Part shown: one piece after another, positions 27,399 through 35,945 of the stretch
Position numbering within the stretch: position 1 is the first letter of the stretch
Layout: each line of letters begins with the position of its first letter
Origin: Chloroflexota bacterium
GTDB lineage: Bacteria; Chloroflexota; Anaerolineae; Aggregatilineales; Phototrophicaceae
Assembly (NCBI GenBank): GCA_016223085.1
Contig: JACRPS010000034.1
Location: 1-64,000 of the forward strand
Length of the DNA: 64,000 nt
Direction: 5' to 3'
Translations under genes and position numbers: made by a program
Notes under the pieces: model-generated
What the model saw: only the letters and a program-made list of their open reading frames with translations
Database searches by the model: none
Told to the model about the DNA's origin: nothing

Positions 27399-27448
27399 GA
27401 GGTATGAGGGATGAGTTTAATCTGTTCTTCACTCATCCCCCATACCTC
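27399..27448. repeat. Inverted repeat with GGGATGAG arms
   Basis: GAGGTATGAGGGATGAGT pairs with ACTCATCCCCCATACCTC across a 14-nt loop, with one mismatch. Further copies of the CATACCTC word follow directly. Related GGGATGAG/CTCATCCC elements lie at 39542-39592 and 40689-40736. Confidence 0.8.
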
Positions 27449-27466
27449 ATACCTCATCCCTAAAAC

Positions 27467-27865
27467 ATGAACCTCGGACAACTGTACCTGTTTCTCGAAC
27501 CGATACACTACTGGCTCAGCCGGGTGGGGCTGGCAGCAGCGGTGCTGATGGCGCTGGTCGGCGTGTACATCGGCATCATCCGCAAACGCGACGTAACCCC
27601 CTGGTTCCGGCGCGCGACCTACACCATCGCCGGCGTGATGGCTGTGCAGGCGCTCATCGGCGCGATCCTGTACTTTCTCATCGGCGTGCGCCCGTATGAG
27701 GAAGTCCACCTGATTTACGGGCTGGCAGCAGTACTGGCGCTGCCGTTTTTTATCTTCGTGGAAGTGACTGCCAAAAAGCGCCCGGCGATGGGCAGCTACA
27801 TCTGGGGCTTTGCCATCCTCGCGGGGGTGCTCATCCGCAGCATCATGACCGGAGCAGCAGGCTGA
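27467..27865 (+). CDS. Small four-helix membrane protein
   Basis: A 132-residue protein with four hydrophobic helices (about 18-38, 49-70, 80-100 and 110-127). Conserved-looking polar positions include EPIHYWLSR, the RKRDVTPWFRRATY loop and YEEVHLIYG. The His residues inside or next to helices (IHYW, VHLIYG) would suit haem or quinone binding, but that is speculation. It sits between a membrane protein and the probable selenoprotein on the same strand, which hints at a redox role. Confidence 0.68.
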   Translation: MNLGQLYLFLEPIHYWLSRVGLAAAVLMALVGVYIGIIRKRDVTPWFRRATYTIAGVMAVQALIGAILYFLIGVRPYEEVHLIYGLAAVLALPFFIFVEVTAKKRPAMGSYIWGFAILAGVLIRSIMTGAAG

Positions 27866-27901
27866 TGATTTTCCGTCAGCGTGATAATACGATTCTTACT
27901 C

Positions 27902-28945
27902 ATGTCCGCTACAGTCTGGGTGACGAACAGACTGACACGGGATGATGTAGCAATGCTGGCAACGAAGGTCGAAGAACGATTCGAGACTTTACCCTCCACC
28001 GAAAGGCTCGGTATCCGCGAGTACAACTTCACGCACTTTCAACGAAAGCACCTCGTCCGCGACGCGCAGCGCACGCTGCACAACCGGGGGATTCTGCCCG
28101 GCATGGTCGCGCCGGACTTTGAGCTGCCTACCACCGAGGGGCGCACGGTGCGTTTAAACGATCTGCGCGGCAAGCCGGTGCTGCTGCATTTTACGTCCCG
28201 CACCTGACCGGCGGCCAACGGCTCGGTCGAGCCGCTGAAAAAGCTGCACACCCGCTGGGGTGACCGCGTGCAGTTTGTTGAGGTGTTTATCCGTCAGGCG
28301 CATCCCGGACCGAACGCGCCGCCCTACCGCACGTTTGAGCAGAAACTGGCAGACGCGCGGCGCTTCAAACGGGAAGAAAATCTGCCCTGGCCGCTGCTGG
28401 TGGATGATCTGGCCGGCACAGTGCATCAGGTGTATGGCACGCTGGCTGACCCCACCTATCTGATTGACGCCAACGGGCGCGTGGCCTATTACAACATGTG
28501 GACGCTGGCGCCCGCGCTGCACAAAGCGATTGAGATGCTGCTCAAACAGCGCGGCTGGGGCATCGTAGAGGGTGGGATTAACCACACCCCGAACCTGCTG
28601 CCGACGATCATCGGCGGCTGGAAAGGGCTGCGGCGCGGCCTGCCGCAGAGTTACGTTGATCTGGAACTGGCGCTGCCCACGTCGGCAACCATGATCTGGC
28701 TGGGGAACAAACTCCGTCCGCTGCTGGGGCCGCTGGCGCTGCGCGCCGAACCGATTCCGACCGGTCTGAAACTGGCGGCGGGTGCGGGTCTGGCAGTTTC
28801 CGCCCTGATGGCGGCGCTAACGGTGCGGCAGCGGCAGGAAGATCAACGCCGCGCCGAACTGGAACGCGCTCTGAAGGTAGACGACCGTCTGAACGGGTTG
28901 TTGATCGCCGCGCGCGGCCTGGCGCGACGGGCGCTGCGGCGGTAG
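27902..28945 (+). CDS. Probable selenoprotein, deiodinase/redoxin-like, UGA read as Sec
   Basis: A protein of about 347 residues if the in-frame TGA at 28205 is read as selenocysteine (residue 102). The coding frame, composition and homology-like sequence continue across the TGA without a shift: [10 protein letters not shown], then Sec, then [19 protein letters not shown]. This matches the thioredoxin-fold layout of iodothyronine deiodinases and related bacterial redoxins (GSxTUPPF; then VFIRQAHPG versus YIEEAHxSDGW). Upstream is the standard redoxin entry [15 protein letters not shown] bacterial SECIS-like hairpin follows the TGA. After the redoxin domain (to about residue 220) comes a unique tail with one hydrophobic helix. 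The start could be GTG 27881, ATG 27902 or ATG 27953. The alternative is a nonsense mutation, which I consider less likely. Confidence 0.8.
28219..28234 (+). promoter_or_regulatory. Candidate bacterial SECIS hairpin
   Basis: CGGCTC and GAGCCG form a perfect 6-bp stem closing a GGTC tetraloop; the loop begins 17 nt after the TGA. CA/TG pairs extend the stem beyond an A-C mismatch. The E. coli fdhF SECIS has a GGUCU apical loop at almost the same distance, which is the part SelB recognises. Confidence 0.7.
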
Positions 28946-28963
28946 GGGCGCCGGCCATCACCC

Positions 28964-30064
28964 TTACGGGATTCTCCGCCAGCCGGAACGCAGCCTGACC
29001 TGTCCGGCCTCGCCCAGCGTCATCACGCCGTTCCATTCATAGGTCTTCGGCCACTGCTTAAAAAAACGCAGCAGCGAGAAAACCAGCCGCGCGCTCCGGT
29101 GCGGGTCGCCGGGCTGCCAGCCGCCGGAGGGATGCAGCCGCAGCCGCACTTCGTTCCCCGTGCGTTGGACTTCATATACGCCCGTCACCTGCCCGGCTGC
29201 CACATGGCTGGTGGCAACAAACGCGCCGGTTACAGCAGCGCCGTCTTTCAGCGCGGCGGCGTCAGGAAACGGCGGCGTGAAGGTGACGCCGGATGTGTGG
29301 TCATCACTGCGAACGGTCATGGACACCAGTTCAGGATGGCCGTTGTGGTGGCTTAACCGATACTCCACACCGTCCCGGCTGACCGTTTGCGACTGCCCGG
29401 CGCTGATCGGCGTCAACTGGCCGTCGAAGGCTTTATTCCAGAAGGTAATGACCGGCGCGCCGCAGTAGCGGGCGATGTACACCCACTCCCCGCCCAGCGG
29501 CAGCGGCACGGGAATCAGCCGGCAGGGTTCGCCGTCAATCGTGATCGTCAGTTCCGTGCTCCTGCGCCGCGCGAACGAAAAGTGGTACAGCCAGAACAGC
29601 GGCAGATATTCCGGCTGTTTTACCGCCACGCCCATCGGCGCCAGCAGCGCGAAGGCCGGCGCCGGCTTTTCGCGGTGTTCCAGCGCGCGAATCACCACGT
29701 GCCGCCCGGCCAGATCGTTAAAGGCCACGTCCACGTCTGCGCCTGCCGGGCCAATCTCAAACCGGGCGCGCTCGAACGTCGTCGGCGTCCACGCATTCAG
29801 ACCGGCCCCGATGGAATAGGACTGGCGGTCGAGCGTCAGCGACGGCTCAAAATACACATCCACTTTGCCGTCCAGGTGCGCCAGCAGCACCAGCAACCCG
29901 CGCCCGTGTACGTCGTCGTCTATGAACTGAATCTCCAGCCCTTTGTAGACCTTGCCTTTGCGCCAGTCGGCCAGGAACAACCGCTTTTTGTAGTCGGCGG
30001 ACAGGTTAAACGGGGAATAAAAAACGCCTTCTCCCGGTTCGGCGTAGAGGGCCTGTAACTGCAT
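28964..30064 (-). CDS. Conserved hypothetical protein
   Basis: A 366-residue soluble, beta-rich protein without signal peptide or membrane segment. The N-terminal half has FNLSADYKKRLFLADWRKGKV; the C-terminal half has two repeated strand patterns around VSRDGVEYRLSHHNGHPEL and VYEVQRTGNEVRLRLHP. I recognise no domain. The start is the ATG at 30064, directly after an in-frame TTG. It is convergent with the selenoprotein gene, 18 nt apart. Three palindromes lie upstream of its start. Confidence 0.65.
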   Translation of the reverse strand: MQLQALYAEPGEGVFYSPFNLSADYKKRLFLADWRKGKVYKGLEIQFIDDDVHGRGLLVLLAHLDGKVDVYFEPSLTLDRQSYSIGAGLNAWTPTTFERARFEIGPAGADVDVAFNDLAGRHVVIRALEHREKPAPAFALLAPMGVAVKQPEYLPLFWLYHFSFARRRSTELTITIDGEPCRLIPVPLPLGGEWVYIARYCGAPVITFWNKAFDGQLTPISAGQSQTVSRDGVEYRLSHHNGHPELVSMTVRSDDHTSGVTFTPPFPDAAALKDGAAVTGAFVATSHVAAGQVTGVYEVQRTGNEVRLRLHPSGGWQPGDPHRSARLVFSLLRFFKQWPKTYEWNGVMTLGEAGQVRLRSGWRRIP

Positions 30065-30168
30065 CAATCATGCTCCGTGTTGCTTTGGTTGAGTAGACGA
30101 AGCCGATTATACCAGACGAGGCGACTGGAAAGGCCGGTGGTTACGGACAGGGGGTTGGTGAATTGTAA

Positions 30169-30196
30169 GCAGGGACACGATATATCGTGTCCCTAC
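30169..30196. repeat. GTAGGG palindrome family
   Basis: Perfect arms except the first bases: GCAGGGACACGAT and ATCGTGTCCCTAC. The core is identical to the coding copies at 16580 and 43966. Confidence 0.92.
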
Positions 30197-30244
30197 GTGA
30201 CCGCGATATATCCACCCCTCGGACAGGCGCTGGTGACAAAAACC

Positions 30245-30269
30245 GAACACGGCAGTGCCGTGTTTCTAC
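30245..30269. repeat. GTAGGG palindrome family, degenerate copy
   Basis: AACACGGCA and TGCCGTGTT form the stem and CTAC remains at the right end; the left signature is lost. Confidence 0.55.
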
Positions 30270-30326
30270 ACCATGCCTGCCTTACCGAACCTGCCTTATA
30301 GGTAAACGAAATCGGATTCGTAGAAT

Positions 30327-30355
30327 ATAGGGACACGGCGCTGCCATGTCCCTAC
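30327..30355. repeat. GTAGGG palindrome family
   Basis: Arms ATAGGGACACGGC and GCCATGTCCCTAC around GCT, with one stem mismatch; 27 nt beyond the stop of the exported-protein gene. Confidence 0.85.
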
Positions 30356-30381
30356 CATATATGTACAGTACCGAACCGGTT

Positions 30382-31647
30382 TTAGCTGCCCGGCGTCGCT
30401 GTTGGGGTGGCTTCCACCGCTGAACCGCTGCCCGCGCCGGACGAGTCACCCGTTCCATCCGACCCCATCATGCCGCCAAACATCAACGCCATCGCCTGCT
30501 CGGCGGTAATCACCTGCGCGGCAGTGGGCGCTTCGATGGTGGGGGCGCTGTTGAAGTTGTCATAGTTGATGGTGAAGTCGAAGTTGATGACGGGTGCGCC
30601 CTGGCTGGTATCCTCGCCAGTGGCGCTCATCATGTTTTGCAGGTCCCAGTTGAAGGTGGTCTGCTGGCGACGCACGAAGTTATCATCCACATCAATGTAC
30701 TGTGTGCTCTCAAAGGCCAGCCCTTCAAACATCTGCTGCATCATCTGCATGGCCTGCTCGCGGTCAGCGTCACTCATTGTCTCGCCGCCGGCGGCTTCCA
30801 TCTGCTGCTGCATCAACTCCTGGAACGCTTCGCTGGACATCAGGCCAGCATAGTCTACACGGGTGCGGAATACCGCCACCGCTTCACCGCCAATGTCGTC
30901 GTCGTCCAGCCGTTCGACGGTGAGAAATTCGCCCAGTACGTCGGGATCGCTGAACCGGCTGAAGGTGGACAGGTCAAAGCCGGGTGGCAGCATGCCCTGA
31001 ATGCCGCCCTGCGCGTCCATCTGCTCCAGCGACTCTTCCATCGCGCTCCGCAGCAGGCGCGACAGTTCCAGCCCGAACCAACCGTTGGGGATGTTTGCAT
31101 CCGGCAGCGACTCCGCCAGCGACGACAGATCGAGATAGGCAACGCCGTTCACCAGCCGCAGTTCAACCGACAGCGTGTCGGGGATTTGCTGATCGCCCGC
31201 CGCCTGGCTGACCAGTTCTTCCGGCATTGTCAGCGTCAGATTGAGCTGTCCCTGGAACGAGTTCACCGCTTCTTCCAGCAGTTGCGGCAGTTCCTGCATG
31301 TTTTCCAGCAGCACATCCGGCGCACCCTGGAGGGATTGCAGGGTGGACATGGTCTCCGCGTCCACGCTGTACGCGCCGTCGCCATTTAGCTGGAACGCCA
31401 GCGAATCAAACGGCGTGTCCGGGATGTTGGAGATATTCAGGTTCGCCACCAGATTAACGGTCGCGCCGGTCAGCCCCGTCATGGCCTGCTGTGACGCCAG
31501 TAGAATCTGGCAGTCGGCATCGGCCAGCGTGCCACAAAAGACGGTTGGTAAATCGCCGCTGCCCGCTTCACCCTGGCCTTCCTGCGCCAGCGCCACGCCG
31601 CTGACCATGACCAGCAGCACGGCCAGGAGGATCAACAGTTTCTTCAT
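30382..31647 (-). CDS. Exported protein, paralog 1 of a tandem pair
   Basis: A 421-residue exported protein. The signal peptide MKKLLILLAVLLVMVSGVAL ends near ALAQ with no lipobox. The mature N-terminus has FCGTLADADCQILLASQQAM, with two cysteines that could form a disulphide, then NISNIPDTPFDSLAFQLNGD. The middle is beta/alpha mixed and Gln/Glu-rich; the C-terminus is a Gly/Ser/Thr tail ending in PTATPGS. I chose the ATG preceded by GGAG rather than the ATG four codons upstream. The neighbouring upstream gene is a clear paralog. The overall look (surface lipid- or ligand-binding fold, as in LppX-type proteins) is only an impression; I cannot name the family. Confidence 0.75.
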   Translation of the reverse strand: MKKLLILLAVLLVMVSGVALAQEGQGEAGSGDLPTVFCGTLADADCQILLASQQAMTGLTGATVNLVANLNISNIPDTPFDSLAFQLNGDGAYSVDAETMSTLQSLQGAPDVLLENMQELPQLLEEAVNSFQGQLNLTLTMPEELVSQAAGDQQIPDTLSVELRLVNGVAYLDLSSLAESLPDANIPNGWFGLELSRLLRSAMEESLEQMDAQGGIQGMLPPGFDLSTFSRFSDPDVLGEFLTVERLDDDDIGGEAVAVFRTRVDYAGLMSSEAFQELMQQQMEAAGGETMSDADREQAMQMMQQMFEGLAFESTQYIDVDDNFVRRQQTTFNWDLQNMMSATGEDTSQGAPVINFDFTINYDNFNSAPTIEAPTAAQVITAEQAMALMFGGMMGSDGTGDSSGAGSGSAVEATPTATPGS

Positions 31648-31739
31648 AACGTTCTCCATAGCTGTAAAACGATGACCGCTATGCTAAACCAGCACCATTG
31701 GATTTTCGTTAAGCGCAGCATTACAAAGTGGCAAAAAGC

Positions 31740-31768
31740 GCAGGGGAGGGTCTCGGACCCTCCCCTAC
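31740..31768. repeat. GTAGGG palindrome family
   Basis: Arms GCAGGGGAGGGTC and GACCCTCCCCTAC around TCG; a distinct but fully paired stem. It lies between the two paralogous exported-protein genes. Confidence 0.9.
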
Positions 31769-31786
31769 CCGTACGCTGCCTGAACC

Positions 31787-31810
31787 ACAGGGACATGGCC
31801 GCCCCATGTG
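31787..31810. repeat. GTAGGG palindrome family, degenerate copy
   Basis: ACAGGGACATGG followed by CCATGTG keeps the left half and an ACATGG/CCATGT stem; the right end is lost. Confidence 0.45.
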
Positions 31811-31851
31811 ATGGTATTTAGAACCTATCGGTAAACCATTCTGATGCGAAC

Positions 31852-31879
31852 ATAGGGACGCGGCATGCCGCGTCCCTAC
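31852..31879. repeat. GTAGGG palindrome family
   Basis: Perfect arms ATAGGGACGCGGC and GCCGCGTCCCTAC, 21 nt beyond the stop of the second exported-protein gene. Confidence 0.9.
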
Positions 31880-31900
31880 AGCCGGTTTACGAGTCGATTT

Positions 31901-33037
31901 CTAGCTTTTCGGCGCAGCCTCCATGCCGCCCATAAACATCTGCATCGCTTCTTCCGCCGTCATGACGGTGGCGTCTGCCGGCGCGGTGATGGCCGGCGCG
32001 GCGTTAAAGTCGCTGTAGGTCGCGCTCAGATTCATGGTGATAACCGGCGCAGCAGCGGCGGACTCGCCAACCGCGTCCATCAGCGACGCCATGTCCCAGT
32101 TGAAGGTCATGTCCATGCCACGCATGGTGCTGTCATTCAGGTTGATGGTGTAGATGGCCTGCATGTCCAGCCCTTCGTACATCCGGGCGACCATTTCCAG
32201 CGCCGCGTCCACGTCAGCCTCGCTCATCGTCTGGCCGGTCGCTTCCATCTGCTGTTTCATCAGGTCACGGAAGGCCGGGTTTTCCATCAGCGCCGCCATG
32301 TCCATCGTCATCTGGAACACCGCCGCGCCGTCACTGTCCGCCAGCCGTTCGAGCTTCAGATAGCTTTCGAGGAATGCCGGGTCGTAAAACTGGCTGAAGG
32401 TCGAGGGGTCGAAGCCGGACATATCCAGGTCTTCAAGCTCAGACATAGACATTTCCATGACGTTGCCCAGCAGCTTCGCAATTTCCAGCCCATACCAGCC
32501 GCTGGGGATACCGGCTTCCGGTAGCGCTTCCGCCAGCGAACTGAGATTGATGTACCCCACGCCATCCACCAGCATCAGGTCTACCGCCAGCGTGGACGGG
32601 AGGGCAGTTTCCGATTGTTCGGCCAGCGCCACGAGTTCATCTGGCAGCGTCAGCACCAGGTTCATCTGGCCGTCGAAGCCGGCAAACAGGTCTTCCAGCA
32701 GTTTCGGTAGCTGGCTCAGGTTCTGAAACAGGGCCGCCGGGTCGCTCTGCATGGCAGCGTATTTCTCCATCAGCCCCGGTTCGACATGATACACGCCCTC
32801 GGCCCTGAGGTTAAACGCCAGCGAGTCAAACGGGGCGTCCGGGATATTGCTCACCGTTAGATCGAGACTGGCGTCCATCGAGGCGCTTTCCAGCTTTGCC
32901 ATTGCCTCGGTAGAAGCGGTGAAAAGCTGGCAGTCCGCCTCGGACAGCCCGCCGCAAAAACCCGGCGGCAGTTGCGCGAAAGCCGATCCGCCGATGGTCA
33001 GCAGCAGAACGGTCAGCAGGACGATCATCTTCTTCAT
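31901..33037 (-). CDS. Exported protein, paralog 2 of a tandem pair
   Basis: A 378-residue paralog of the next gene. The signal peptide (MKKMIVLLTVLLLTIGGSAF, cleavage near AFAQ) is followed by FCGGLSEADCQLFTASTEAM and TVSNIPDAPFDSLAFNLRAE, which align closely with paralog 1. Both share an internal GWYGLEIAKLLGNVME-like segment. It lacks the Gly/Ser tail of paralog 1. The start is the ATG 8 nt after AGGAG; the frame is open a further 24 codons. Gene duplication with divergence is clear; the function is unknown. Confidence 0.75.
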   Translation of the reverse strand: MKKMIVLLTVLLLTIGGSAFAQLPPGFCGGLSEADCQLFTASTEAMAKLESASMDASLDLTVSNIPDAPFDSLAFNLRAEGVYHVEPGLMEKYAAMQSDPAALFQNLSQLPKLLEDLFAGFDGQMNLVLTLPDELVALAEQSETALPSTLAVDLMLVDGVGYINLSSLAEALPEAGIPSGWYGLEIAKLLGNVMEMSMSELEDLDMSGFDPSTFSQFYDPAFLESYLKLERLADSDGAAVFQMTMDMAALMENPAFRDLMKQQMEATGQTMSEADVDAALEMVARMYEGLDMQAIYTINLNDSTMRGMDMTFNWDMASLMDAVGESAAAAPVITMNLSATYSDFNAAPAITAPADATVMTAEEAMQMFMGGMEAAPKS

Positions 33038-33351
33038 GCTCATTTCTCCTGAAGTGGTGCGCCGGACAACCCGGCGTAACTCCGCGACATTGAGGTGGGC
33101 GTTCAGCACTGGCAGGCAGCACTGAGCGCCTAATACTCATTATACGCAGGAGCAGCCACAGGAGTTGCCCGAAAAAATGGGGGATGGTTTCGACCGGGGC
33201 CTGTCCGCTGACTCCAGGGCAGGTAAATACTGAATAAAGTGTGAAAGTCGAAATTCACGCTTAAAAACATTACGATTCCGGTCTATATTATAAGCAACCC
33301 TTTTTAAGCCGCCCGTGTGATTTCAATACCAGCCAGTGGCAGAAGATCATC
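33038..33351. other. Divergent intergenic region
   Basis: It separates the leftward exported-protein pair from the rightward STAS-like gene and is AT-richer than its surroundings. CTATATTATAAG about 60 nt before the rightward start could hold a -10 element, but no good -35 is spaced correctly. No repeats of the main families are present. Confidence 0.5.
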
Positions 33352-33771
33352 ATGTACCCACAGAAGCAGTACACACTGGATTATATTGAAGATGGCAGCG
33401 TTCTCTATGTGCGCATCGGGGCGCTGAATAGCCACAGCCAGATCAGCGCGTTTTTTGACGAATACGAAGCCATTCTGAGCAGCCAGACACCCGGCACACG
33501 CTTTTCGACCCTGTTTGACGCGCTGGACAGCAGCAATGTCTGGTCGCCTAACCTCCGCCGGCGGATTGAGCAGCTCAACCGGGTGGCGTTCAGCCGCAAC
33601 CTCTGGACGCGCGCCGCCGTTTTGCTGGCAGATTCGCCCACCAGCAACCTGATGAAAGATTTGCTGCTGCTGACGATACGCCTGCTGATTCACCGGCGGG
33701 TGGAGATAGGCATCTTCGCCGACCGCGATCAGGCGCTGGCGTGGTTGAGGCAGCCCTTGCCAAAACAGTAA
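33352..33771 (+). CDS. Small STAS/SpoIIAA-like protein
   Basis: A 139-residue soluble protein. Strand-helix alternation (YTLDYIEDGSVLYVRIGAL, then a helix, then FSTLFDALDSS) and the final IFADRDQALAWLRQ are typical of SpoIIAA-like/STAS proteins, where that terminal helix is the family hallmark. Such proteins act as regulatory or lipid-binding modules. No phosphorylatable Ser in the usual position can be assigned with confidence. It stands alone upstream of the BchI-like operon promoter. Confidence 0.65.
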   Translation: MYPQKQYTLDYIEDGSVLYVRIGALNSHSQISAFFDEYEAILSSQTPGTRFSTLFDALDSSNVWSPNLRRRIEQLNRVAFSRNLWTRAAVLLADSPTSNLMKDLLLLTIRLLIHRRVEIGIFADRDQALAWLRQPLPKQ

Positions 33772-33802
33772 CTGCTCCGACCCATATGGCTTAAGCTGGC
33801 AA

Positions 33803-33830
33803 TTGACCTGTTCCCCCGCCGGGGTATAAT
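33803..33830 (+). promoter_or_regulatory. Sigma-70 type promoter of the BchI-VWA operon
   Basis: TTGACC, a 16-nt spacer and a consensus TATAAT. Transcription would start near 33838, about 30 nt before the start codon. The best promoter in the window. Confidence 0.7.
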
Positions 33831-33869
33831 CGCCATTGTGTAAGTTATCACTTTGGAAAAGCGCACACA

Positions 33870-34985
33870 ATGAGCAGACGACCTCCGGTTTATCCTTTTA
33901 CTGCCATCGTTGGTCAGGAGCGCATGAAACGTGCCCTGATCCTAAACGCGATTGATATGCGCATTGGCGGCGTACTGATTCGCGGTGAACGCGGCACGGG
34001 CAAATCCACCGCTGCCCGCGCGCTGGCCGCCCTGCTGCCGGAAATTGATACGATTGCTGAATCCCCGTTTGGTGACGACCCGGCCCACCCGGAAACGTGG
34101 TCGGATGACGTGCGTGAGCGGAAGGAACGGGGGGAATCCCTGACGATTAAACGCCGCAAAATCCGCTTTGTGGACCTGCCCGTCAGCGCGACCGAAGACC
34201 GCGTGGTGGGCACGCTGGACATTGAAAAGGCGATTCAGAAGGGCGAACGGCACTTTGACCCGGGCGTGCTGGCGGCGGCCAACCGGGGCATCCTGTACGT
34301 GGACGAAGTGAACCTGCTGGACGACCACGTGGTGGACCTGCTGCTGGACAGCGCCGCGATGGGCGTGAATGTGGTGGAGCGCGAAGGCATCAGCTTTTCG
34401 CATCCGGCGCGGTTTATCCTCGTCGGCACGATGAACCCGGAAGAAGGTGATCTGCGCCCGCAACTGCTCGACCGCTTTGCGCTGTCGGTCGAGGTGCATG
34501 GCATCGCCGACGCGCAGGAACGCATGGAAATCCTGGAACGGCACATCGCCTATGAAGCCGACCCGGAGGGCTTCCGCCACGAATGGGCGACGGCAGAGCA
34601 GGAACTGGGCCAGCGCATTGCCGCGGCGCGGGAAATCGTGGACGAGGTTATGTATACCCGGCGCGATCTGTACACGATTGCCAACATCACCAGCGGCCTG
34701 CACATTGATGGTCACCGCGCCGATCTGGTCATCCTCAAGACCGCGCGCGCCCAGGCCGCCTTTGAAGGCCGGACCCACATCACCAACGACGACATTCTGC
34801 TGGCCGCCGAACTCGCCATCCCGCACCGGCTCAAACGCGGGCCGTTTGCCGACGCGCAGATGAGCGTCGCTGCCATCGAAGAACAGATGGAACAGATTGC
34901 GTCGGAATGGGGCGAAGGCGATGAGATCGAAGACGCCGCGCCCAGCGACGATCAAACGGCAGTGAAAAAAAAAGTCAGCAGCTAG
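33870..34985 (+). CDS. BchI/ChlI-like AAA+ ATPase
   Basis: A 371-residue ATPase of the magnesium-chelatase subunit I family. Features: YPFTAIVGQERMKRALILNA at the start, Walker A GERGTGKST (39-47), FVDLPVSATEDRVVGTLDIE, Walker B GILYVDEVNLLDDHVVDLLL and GTMNPEEGDLRPQLLDRF. These are family hallmarks. No BchH/CobN or pigment genes are near, so a role in chlorophyll synthesis is unlikely from context; the ATPase plus a VWA partner suggests a stand-alone chelatase-like or MoxR-like remodelling machine. A strong promoter precedes it, and the VWA gene follows after 20 nt. Confidence 0.92.
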   Translation: MSRRPPVYPFTAIVGQERMKRALILNAIDMRIGGVLIRGERGTGKSTAARALAALLPEIDTIAESPFGDDPAHPETWSDDVRERKERGESLTIKRRKIRFVDLPVSATEDRVVGTLDIEKAIQKGERHFDPGVLAAANRGILYVDEVNLLDDHVVDLLLDSAAMGVNVVEREGISFSHPARFILVGTMNPEEGDLRPQLLDRFALSVEVHGIADAQERMEILERHIAYEADPEGFRHEWATAEQELGQRIAAAREIVDEVMYTRRDLYTIANITSGLHIDGHRADLVILKTARAQAAFEGRTHITNDDILLAAELAIPHRLKRGPFADAQMSVAAIEEQMEQIASEWGEGDEIEDAAPSDDQTAVKKKVSS

Positions 34986-35005
34986 CCGGTGAAGCCTCGG
35001 AAGAA

Positions 35006-35938
35006 ATGCCGGACTTCGGCCAGACCACACCCACGCCGCAAAACGTGTTCGACAACAAGGATGCGTACTGGTGGGAGGGCGGCCAGAAGGTCGAGTCCGG
35101 CGCGGAATTTGCCCCGCGCAAGTTACAAACCACGCTCGATAGATTAACCCGCCAGCAGGCCGGGCGGCGTTCCCGCACGCGCACCGACCGCAAGCGCGGG
35201 CGGTATATCCAGGCGCGCCCCGCCAACGGCAAAACCAGCGACATCGCCTTCGATGCCACGCTGCGCGCCGCCGCGCCGTACCAGCGCCGCCGCACCCGGC
35301 AGTTGGCCGAAACTGGCATGGCCTTCGCCGTCCAGAAGGGAGATTTGCAGCGTAAAATCCGCGTGCGGCGCACGTCGAATTTGATCCTGTTTGTCGTAGA
35401 TGCCTCCTGGAGCATGGCCGTTTCCGAACGGATGCAGGCGACCAAAGGCGCGATCATGTCGCTGCTGACCGACGCCTACCAGCGCCGTGATCGCGTGGGC
35501 CTGATCGTCTTCCAGAAAGACCGCGCCAGTATGGTGCTGCCGCCGACCAATTCCGTGCTGTTGGCAAAAAAGGCGCTGCAAGTCATCCCGGTTGGCGGGA
35601 AAACACCGCTGTCCGCCGGGCTGCTGCTGGCCTATGAAACGATCAGGCGCGAAAAGGCGTTGCACCCGGACGTGCTGCCGCTGCTGATTCTGCTGACCGA
35701 TGGCGCCGGCAACGTGTCCATGAGCAGCCTACCGCCGCAGGAAGAAGCGCACCGCATCGCCGAACAGATTAAGGAAGAAGGTATCAAGACCGTCACCATC
35801 AACATGGAACATGTTGCCTTCGATCAGGGGCTGGCGGCGAAGCTGGCGGAGCGGATGGGCGGGCCGTGTTACGCGCTGGCGCAGCTCCGCGCCGACGTGC
35901 TGTACCAGACGGTCAGGAAAGAGATGGGGAACGGGTAG
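35006..35938 (+). CDS. ChlD-like VWA domain protein
   Basis: A 310-residue partner of the preceding ATPase. The N-terminal 120 residues are basic and Arg-rich (RQQAGRRSRTRTDRKRGRY), as in the linker of ChlD/BchD. The VWA domain starts at about 125 with an intact MIDAS motif DASWS at residue 132, then GKTPLSAGLLLA and LTDGAGNVSMS. The ATPase-like half of full ChlD is missing, so this is a short form in which the AAA+ part is supplied only by the neighbouring gene. AAGA precedes the ATG; one transcript with the ATPase is likely. Confidence 0.9.
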   Translation: MPDFGQTTPTPQNVFDNKDAYWWEGGQKVESGAEFAPRKLQTTLDRLTRQQAGRRSRTRTDRKRGRYIQARPANGKTSDIAFDATLRAAAPYQRRRTRQLAETGMAFAVQKGDLQRKIRVRRTSNLILFVVDASWSMAVSERMQATKGAIMSLLTDAYQRRDRVGLIVFQKDRASMVLPPTNSVLLAKKALQVIPVGGKTPLSAGLLLAYETIRREKALHPDVLPLLILLTDGAGNVSMSSLPPQEEAHRIAEQIKEEGIKTVTINMEHVAFDQGLAAKLAERMGGPCYALAQLRADVLYQTVRKEMGNG

Positions 35939-35945
35939 ATAGACC

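Larger units (their letters stand above)
30065..30381. other. Intergenic region with three palindromes
   Basis: The gap lies between two leftward genes. It contains two good GTAGGG-family copies and one degenerate copy, listed separately. No small gene or clear promoter is visible in the remainder. Confidence 0.6.

Noticed and set aside
28205-28207. TGA at this position as a simple nonsense mutation
   Set aside because: The downstream frame is intact and well conserved in appearance, the position is the known Sec/Cys site, and a SECIS-like hairpin follows. A mutation cannot be fully excluded.
33170-33240. GGGGGATGGTTTCGACCGGGG looks like the 5' end of a tmRNA (ssrA)
   Set aside because: The tRNA-like 3' half, a tag reading frame and the required length are all missing before the next gene at 33352.
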